Assembly (NCBI RefSeq): GCF_008932245.1
Contig: NZ_CP034910.1
Location: forward strand, 1,240,001 to 1,304,000
DNA length: 64,000 nucleotides
Direction of reading: 5' to 3'
DNA from: Sinorhizobium alkalisoli
GTDB lineage: Bacteria > Pseudomonadota > Alphaproteobacteria > Rhizobiales > Rhizobiaceae
Part shown: in pieces, positions 58,760 to 64,000 of the stretch
Layout: each line of letters begins with the position of its first letter
Position numbering within the stretch: position 1 is the first letter of the stretch
Program-made: the position numbers and the translations under genes
Notes under the pieces: generated by a model
The model's input: only the letters and a program-made list of their open reading frames with translations
The model's database searches: none
Told to the model about the DNA's origin: nothing

Positions 58760-60352
58760 ATGCCCGCTGAACCGATCATCCGCTTTCATGGCGCTGCCGG
58801 AACCGTCACGGGCTCCTGCCAGCTCTTGGAATTCGGGCCCGCAAGAATTCTCGTCGACTGCGGGCTCTTCCAGGGGGCGAAGACGGAAAAGGAGCTGAAC
58901 TATCGCTCGTTCCCCTTCGATCCCTCAAAAATCGATGCCGTCATCCTGACGCATGCGCATATCGATCATTCCGGCCTGCTCCCGAAGCTCGTCAAGCTCG
59001 GCTATGACGGCCCGATCTTCGCAACGCCCGCGACGCGGGACCTGTGTACGGTCATGCTGCCCGATTCCGCACATATCCAGGAAAGTGAGGTCGACCAGCG
59101 TAATCGCCGCAGCCTGCGCCGGGGGCGCGATGCGGTGACGCCCATCTACGCCGCGCACGACGCCGCGATCGCCATCACCCTGTTCCGTCCAGTGCCGCTC
59201 GGGGCGTGGCAGGAGGCCGCGGCGGGAATCCGGTTCCGCTTCTGGAATGCCGGGCATCTGCTTGGCTCGGCTTCCGTAGAAATGGAGGTCGGCGCGGCGC
59301 CTTCGCCGTTGCGGCTGCTCTTTTCAGGAGACATCGGTCCGCGTCATAAGCTGCTTCAGTTCGACGCCACGGCGCCAAGCGGTTGGCACTATGTCGTCTG
59401 CGAGAGCACCTATGGTGACGTCGCGCGTGAGCAGGCGTCGGATGCGACGAGGCGAAACATTCTGCGCGCCGAGGTCATGGCGGCGACCCATCCCAATGGT
59501 GCGCTGATCATCCCGTCCTTTGCCGTGGAGCGCACACAGGAGCTTCTGACCGATCTCGTCCATCTCATGGACACAGGCGCGATCACGAGATGCCCGATCA
59601 TCATCGATTCACCGCTCGCGACTCAGGCAAGCGAAATCTTCCGGAGGCATGCGCGCGAGCTGGAGAACGGCGACGCGCTTGTCCGGGCCATCGAGGCCCG
59701 GAACGTGCGTTTTACCGAAACGGTCGAACAGTCGAAGGCGCTCGACCTCATGCGGGGCTTTCACATCGTCATCGCCGCAAGCGGCATGTGCGAGGCCGGC
59801 CGCATACGCCATAGGCTGAAGAACTGGCTGTGGCGGGACGAGGGCACCGTGCTGTTGGTCGGCTACCAGGCGGCCGGGACGCTCGGCCGTTTTCTCGAAG
59901 ACGGAGCCTCCGTGGTTCGCATCCAGGGAGACGACATTCGGGTGCGGGCCCGCATCCGAACGCTCGACATCTACAGCGGCCATGCCGACGGGGTGGAACT
60001 CGCCGACTGGGTGCGGGCCCGGCAACCCATTCGCGGCGGCGTCTTTCTGGTCCACGGCGAGGAGGATGCGCTCGAAGCGCTCCGGCAGCGTCTATCCAAG
60101 TTCCTGCCGGAAGTGCGGCTGATCCGGCCTCGTCTCGATGCGGCGTTCCGCCTGGGTGCAGAAGGGTTGGTTGAAATATCTGACGCCACTCCTCCCCGCA
60201 TCGATCCGTATCGGGCGGGTCACACAGATTGGCACAACGACTTCCAATCGCTTGTCCTCGATCTTCAGGACGAACTGGCGAAGGCCGCCGACGACAAGGC
60301 GCGCGGCGTGGTGCTGCGCAGATTGCGGCGGGCGCTGATGGAGGAGGCATAA
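58760..60352 (+). CDS. Metallo-beta-lactamase / beta-CASP RNase-like protein
   Basis: 530 residues. Metal site THAHIDHSG and further ligand regions (WNAGHLLGSASVEME; LLFSGDIG), the beta-CASP domain (IIPSFAVERTQELL; ASGMCEAGRI) and the terminal RMMBL segment with IYSGHADGVEL. It resembles YSH1/TTHA0252-type RNA-processing nucleases. AAAGGATT precedes the start. A perfect FixK box upstream suggests it is made at low oxygen. Convergent with the membrane-fusion gene. Confidence 0.88.
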   Translation: MPAEPIIRFHGAAGTVTGSCQLLEFGPARILVDCGLFQGAKTEKELNYRSFPFDPSKIDAVILTHAHIDHSGLLPKLVKLGYDGPIFATPATRDLCTVMLPDSAHIQESEVDQRNRRSLRRGRDAVTPIYAAHDAAIAITLFRPVPLGAWQEAAAGIRFRFWNAGHLLGSASVEMEVGAAPSPLRLLFSGDIGPRHKLLQFDATAPSGWHYVVCESTYGDVAREQASDATRRNILRAEVMAATHPNGALIIPSFAVERTQELLTDLVHLMDTGAITRCPIIIDSPLATQASEIFRRHARELENGDALVRAIEARNVRFTETVEQSKALDLMRGFHIVIAASGMCEAGRIRHRLKNWLWRDEGTVLLVGYQAAGTLGRFLEDGASVVRIQGDDIRVRARIRTLDIYSGHADGVELADWVRARQPIRGGVFLVHGEEDALEALRQRLSKFLPEVRLIRPRLDAAFRLGAEGLVEISDATPPRIDPYRAGHTDWHNDFQSLVLDLQDELAKAADDKARGVVLRRLRRALMEEA

Positions 60353-60374
60353 GGCGGCCCAAGGTACAGGCTTC

Positions 60375-61574
60375 TCAGCGCGCGACGACGGAGACGCCGG
60401 CCTCGATGCGGTCGCTTGGATAGAGGATGACCCTCTCGCCCTGCTGCAGCCCCTCGCGAATTTCCACCGAAAGGCTGTTTCTGTGGCCGATTTCGACAGG
60501 CCGCAGTTCAGCCCGCTGTCCCTCTACGACGAACACGGCCCAGTCTTCTCCTCGCCGAAACAGGGCTCCCAGCGGCAGCTGGAGCACGTTGCCTTCGAAA
60601 AGTATAACCTGGACGTCGACGCGATAGCCGTGACCGAGCGGACTCCAGCTTTCCGGCGGGCCGGCAAAGTCGAGTATCACATCCACGCGCTGTTCTTCGA
60701 TGCCGAGCGCCGATATCTCGGTCTCGGCAAAGGGCTCGATACGCCGCACGGTCGCCTGTAGATCCGGACCGCCCCATCCGGTGACGACGGCGTGTTGTCC
60801 GGGCTTGATCTTGACTGCGTCCTCCGAAAGCATGTTGACGACGATTTCCAGATCCCTGGGATCACCGATCTCTATCAAGGGCGTACCGGCATCGATGACG
60901 CCTTCGCTGCGGCGCATGACCCGCAGCACGACGCCGTCGACCGGGGCCGTCAGCGGGACGCATTCGCAGGCTTCGCTGCGGCTCCTGATCTCCTGACGGG
61001 AGAGGAGGCGAGACTGGGCCTGCTGAAGTTCGTGGCGCCTGACGTTGATTGCCGCTTCGGCCGTCTCGAGATTGGCTTGCGCAACACTGAACGCGCGCTC
61101 GGCGTCATCCAGCGCCCGCTGCGAGATGGTGTTGCGCTGGATCAACTGACGGGCGCGGGCGCGGTCGCTCTCCGCAAAGGTCAGGTCGGCCTTGGCCTTG
61201 TTGAGTTCGGCCTCAGCGAGATTATAGGCTGCTCGGGCCGCTTCGACGGCCGCCTGATGCTCCGCTTCCGTCCGCGCATCGAGGAAAGCGGGCGCGGCCG
61301 GCTCAATCTGCGCCAATTGCGTCTTCCCGGCTTCGACGACATCGCCCGCGTCCACCGTGATCCGGTGCAACTGGCCGCGCAGCGGGGCGTGCAGTGTGTA
61401 GACGTCGCGTACTCGCGTTTCTCCTTCCTCGTCTATCGTCACGCGCAGCATACCGGTTGCGGCAGTCGCGAGGTCAACCGGGATCGGCTGCGGCCTCAAT
61501 GCGTAGGCGATGGCGGCTGCCAGCACGCCCAGCAAGCTACCCCAGATCACCAACCTGCGTCTTGCCACGCTCAA
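60375..61574 (-). CDS. Membrane-fusion (HlyD/DevB type) efflux subunit
   Basis: 399 residues. An N-terminal membrane anchor (RLVIWGSLLGVLAAAIAYAL) is followed by a split biotinyl-lipoyl fold (APLRGQLHRITVDAGDVVEAGK ... PLTAPVDGVVLRVMRRSEGVI) around a long coiled-coil hairpin (about 100-195). It bridges an inner-membrane ABC permease to the outer membrane. It likely starts with TTG after GAGGGAGTAG, 3 bases after the permease stop. Confidence 0.88.
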   Translation of the reverse strand: MSVARRRLVIWGSLLGVLAAAIAYALRPQPIPVDLATAATGMLRVTIDEEGETRVRDVYTLHAPLRGQLHRITVDAGDVVEAGKTQLAQIEPAAPAFLDARTEAEHQAAVEAARAAYNLAEAELNKAKADLTFAESDRARARQLIQRNTISQRALDDAERAFSVAQANLETAEAAINVRRHELQQAQSRLLSRQEIRSRSEACECVPLTAPVDGVVLRVMRRSEGVIDAGTPLIEIGDPRDLEIVVNMLSEDAVKIKPGQHAVVTGWGGPDLQATVRRIEPFAETEISALGIEEQRVDVILDFAGPPESWSPLGHGYRVDVQVILFEGNVLQLPLGALFRRGEDWAVFVVEGQRAELRPVEIGHRNSLSVEIREGLQQGERVILYPSDRIEAGVSVVAR

Positions 61575-61577
61575 AGA

Positions 61578-63941
61578 CTACTCCCTCGTTTTCAGCACCG
61601 CTATCAGGTCCAGGCGGTCGAGCCGGCGGCGCACGATAGCGGCGCAGGTCAGCGCGGCCGCGAGCGCGATCAGAGCGGCCTTGCCATAGGTGGCGTCACG
61701 AAGCACGAGCGGAACGCGATAAAGTTCCGTCTCGAAGGCGCTCGTCATGTACCATGCCAGACTGAAGCCGATGACACCGCCGAGCGGGATGGATATCCAG
61801 GTCAGGATGCCGACCTCGCCAAGAAGAATGTAGGAAATCTCCCAGCGGCTGAAGCCAAGAACGCGGAGCGTCGCAAGCTCTCGCGCCCGCTCGGAAAGTG
61901 CGATGCGGATCGAATTATAGGTGACGCCGACGGAGAGCGTCAGCGAAAAGGCGACGAAGAAGCCGATGAAGATGAAGATGGTTTCGCCCATGGTCTTGTA
62001 GAAGGTGTCGATGGCGGCCTGCCGGAAGAGAACCGCCGCGACATTGGGGATATCCTTCAGCCGCGTCAGCAGGGCCGCGCGGTCTGGCGCATCGACACGG
62101 ATGTGCAGCCCGCTGACGACCCGACCGTCACCGGCCAGCCGGTTGAGTGCGGCCATGTCCATATACACGGGCGTGCCGATATAGGTATCGAAAATCTGCA
62201 CCACCGGCAGGTTCACGCGCCGCTGATGCCCTTGCAGCATTTCAACGGCGACGGTGTCGCCGGTTTCGACCTCGAGGAGTTCGGCAAGCTTGCGCGAGAA
62301 AATGAGCCCATCGGGCGGGATCTCGATGCGGCCGCGCTCGTTGTCGAAAACCGGGCTCAGGATGGCGCCCTGCGGCACGCCGATAATGCCTTGTCGTTCG
62401 ATGAGGTGCCCGTGAGCGATGCGCGTCGAAACATACCGGTAAGGCTCTGCAGCCAGCACTCCGGGCAGGTCCTCGAAGCCCCTGACCGTGTCGATCGGCT
62501 GCAGGTCGCTAAAGGCTACGGATGCGTCCTGATGCTGCCCGCGTTCGAAGACGGTTTCGACGAGGGAGTCGATGGCGTCCACCCATTGCAGCGCCATGAT
62601 CAACACGGAGATGGACATGGCGAGGCCGAGGCTTGCCAGGAATGCCCGCACCGGCCAGCGGATGATGCGCCGCAGGATCATCCGCGACGGTTCGTCCAAG
62701 GCACCCGCCAGCGCAGTTCGCGAGGCCCAGCTGCGCCGATAGATCGGCGGGGAGGGTGGCAGCATTGCCTCTGCCGGCGGCAGGCGCACGGCGCGACGCA
62801 CAGCGAAAAGGCTGCCTGCCAGCGCGGCGGCAAGGCTGATCGCACCGGCGATCACGAAACCGTCGGGGCCTGGCCGATAGAGAAGGAAGGGAAAGCGGTA
62901 GAACTGCGTATAGAGCTCGGTATTCCAATGGCCGAGCCAGGCGCCGAGCATGGAGCCGATCAGGATGCCGAGCGCTCCGATGGCGAGGACCATCTTGGCG
63001 AAATGCCAGCCAATCGCCAGATTGCCGTAGCCGAAGGCCTTCAGGAGACCGATTTCCCGGCGTTCGGTCTCGATCAGACGTGCCATCACCATGTTCGTCA
63101 GGAAGGCAGCGACCGCAAGGAAGATGGTCGGCATGATCTTCGACATGTTCTTCTGTTGAGCGATCTCGCTCTGGAGGAACCAGTTCGAAGTCTGGTCGGC
63201 ACGGTCGTAAGCTCCGGTGCCGCCGAAGGGAGCCAACAGGTTGTCGAGACGCCGGATGACGTCCCTGGGGTCCGCGCCCGGCAGAAGGCTCACGGTCACG
63301 CTGTTGAACGCAGATTGGAGGTCGAAGGCGGCCGCCAGCGCATCTCTCCCCATCCATAAAACGCCGAAACGCTCGTCGTCCGGCATGAGCCCTCCCGGGG
63401 CGATGGCGTAGACGAATTCCGGGCTCAGCGCAGTCCCGACCACCTGGAGCCTGCGTTTGTTTCCTCTGAGGATCGCGTCGAAAGTGTCGCCGGGCTTTAA
63501 TCCATGCGCATCGGCGAAGGGCTCGCTGACGACCACCTCGTCCGACCGGTTCGGGTCGACCAGACGTCCGGAGCGGATCACCAGCGCGTTCAGGAGCTGC
63601 GGCCCGCGTTCGGGGAGCGAAATCAGTTGGGCGACGACCGGCTCGGAATAGCCGGGCATGTCGAGGATGGCGCCATCGACGATACGCGTTTCGGCCAGCC
63701 GCACGCCTGGCATTTCGGCGATATCGCGTCCGAGATACTCGGGAGCGCGTTTCGCCCGGGCGAAGACGTCGGCGAAGCGGGTCCGCTCGTAATAGGCGGT
63801 GGTGGTCTCTTCGAGCGCTTCAATGGTGGTCAGCGCCATGATGAGCAACGCCGTGCCTGAAGCGATCACCAGAGCGATCGCCACGACCTGAGCCTTTAAC
63901 TGCCAAAGGCCACGGAGGAGTTTTCGGTCGAGACTGCTCAT
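61578..63941 (-). CDS. FtsX-type ABC transporter permease
   Basis: 787 residues. Two MacB-like periplasmic regions and two FtsX domains are visible (LTNMVMARLIETERREIGLLKAFGYGNLAIG; YNSIRIALSERARELATLRVLGFSRWEISYILL). Hydrophobic segments lie near the N-terminus, residues 275-390, 430-450 and at the C-terminus. It belongs to the DevC/LolE-type exporters of lipids or peptides. Start overlaps the preceding frame as ATGA, so its ATPase is probably the next gene upstream. Confidence 0.88.
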   Translation of the reverse strand: MSSLDRKLLRGLWQLKAQVVAIALVIASGTALLIMALTTIEALEETTTAYYERTRFADVFARAKRAPEYLGRDIAEMPGVRLAETRIVDGAILDMPGYSEPVVAQLISLPERGPQLLNALVIRSGRLVDPNRSDEVVVSEPFADAHGLKPGDTFDAILRGNKRRLQVVGTALSPEFVYAIAPGGLMPDDERFGVLWMGRDALAAAFDLQSAFNSVTVSLLPGADPRDVIRRLDNLLAPFGGTGAYDRADQTSNWFLQSEIAQQKNMSKIMPTIFLAVAAFLTNMVMARLIETERREIGLLKAFGYGNLAIGWHFAKMVLAIGALGILIGSMLGAWLGHWNTELYTQFYRFPFLLYRPGPDGFVIAGAISLAAALAGSLFAVRRAVRLPPAEAMLPPSPPIYRRSWASRTALAGALDEPSRMILRRIIRWPVRAFLASLGLAMSISVLIMALQWVDAIDSLVETVFERGQHQDASVAFSDLQPIDTVRGFEDLPGVLAAEPYRYVSTRIAHGHLIERQGIIGVPQGAILSPVFDNERGRIEIPPDGLIFSRKLAELLEVETGDTVAVEMLQGHQRRVNLPVVQIFDTYIGTPVYMDMAALNRLAGDGRVVSGLHIRVDAPDRAALLTRLKDIPNVAAVLFRQAAIDTFYKTMGETIFIFIGFFVAFSLTLSVGVTYNSIRIALSERARELATLRVLGFSRWEISYILLGEVGILTWISIPLGGVIGFSLAWYMTSAFETELYRVPLVLRDATYGKAALIALAAALTCAAIVRRRLDRLDLIAVLKTRE

Positions 63942-64000
63942 GATGCTACCAGGAGAGTTCGGCTGGCGCGCGCTGAACGGTGTTTCGCCGCGTCTCGACG
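63938..64000 (-). CDS. 3' end of an upstream gene, probably the exporter ATPase (partial)
   Basis: The minus-strand frame is open from the window edge to a TGA that overlaps the permease start. It ends in SRTLLVAS. An ATPase is expected from operon logic; the visible 20 codons show no motif. Confidence 0.35.
   Translation of the reverse strand, partial: RRDAAKHRSARASRTLLVAS

Noticed and set aside
60792..63359. 855-codon plus-strand open frame antisense to the membrane-fusion and FtsX genes
   Set aside because: It mirrors two genes with clear families. Its translation is rich in Asp, Arg, Gly and His, as typical of antisense frames in high-GC DNA, and it has no recognisable domain.

Overview
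The window is high-GC DNA from an alphaproteobacterium of the Rhizobiales, most likely a Sinorhizobium/Ensifer. The grounds are the gene families, a FixL/FixK-type oxygen circuit, and two copies of an intergenic palindrome (near 31.2 and 46.6 kb) that I recall as typical of Sinorhizobium. No rRNA, tRNA or CRISPR array was seen.

1-21.2 kb: aromatic amine and acid catabolism. This block holds the 3' end of paaZ, a minus-strand operon paaG-paaI-paaK-tetR(paaR-like), divergent paaN, a five-gene Liv-type ABC importer, a fused enoyl-CoA hydratase/3-hydroxyacyl-CoA dehydrogenase and an AraC regulator of FeaR type. Further on are a FeaB-like aldehyde dehydrogenase and a TynA-like copper/TPQ amine oxidase. 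Together these would convert 2-phenylethylamine to phenylacetaldehyde, phenylacetate, phenylacetyl-CoA and ring-cleavage products. A 3.5-kb cassette sits between feaR and feaB: a Tat-exported flavin amine oxidase, an NTF2-like secreted protein, cytochrome c and a divergent TetR. It is bounded by a 33/35-bp direct repeat of the feaR 3' end, so it looks like a later insertion.

21.2-39.3 kb: accessory region with gene debris. It has an intact adenylate cyclase-TPR protein next to a broken C-terminal remnant of a similar protein, an AraC regulator, a NitT/TauT-type ABC importer leading into a frameshifted and truncated glutathione-dependent formaldehyde dehydrogenase, and two divergent LuxR paralogues with degenerate receiver domains. 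It also has an ECF-sigma remnant, a CapA-like protein, a large ACP/acyl-AMP ligase/acyltransferase fusion, a decayed IS630 transposase, an integrase scrap and a hipBA module with three evenly spaced palindromic operators.

39.3-60.4 kb: a stress and low-oxygen block. A universal stress protein, an E2-like protein that lacks both its lipoyl lysine and its catalytic histidine, a hydrolase and a phosphoribosyltransferase come first. An amino-acid ABC importer with a PLP lyase-type enzyme and homocysteine methyltransferase (divergent Lrp regulator) follows. Then come a kinase/P-loop fusion protein, a Pat-type acyltransferase, a heme-PAS hybrid FixL, a FixK-type regulator, an OmpR-type regulator resembling FxkR, a catabolic-type ornithine carbamoyltransferase relative and a beta-CASP metallo-beta-lactamase RNase. 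FixK/FNR-like boxes (TTGAT-N4-ATCAA, perfect or one mismatch) lie upstream of at least three of these transcription units, which suggests a local oxygen-responsive regulon.

60.4-64 kb: an efflux/secretion unit of membrane-fusion protein and FtsX-type permease; its ATPase is probably beyond the window edge.
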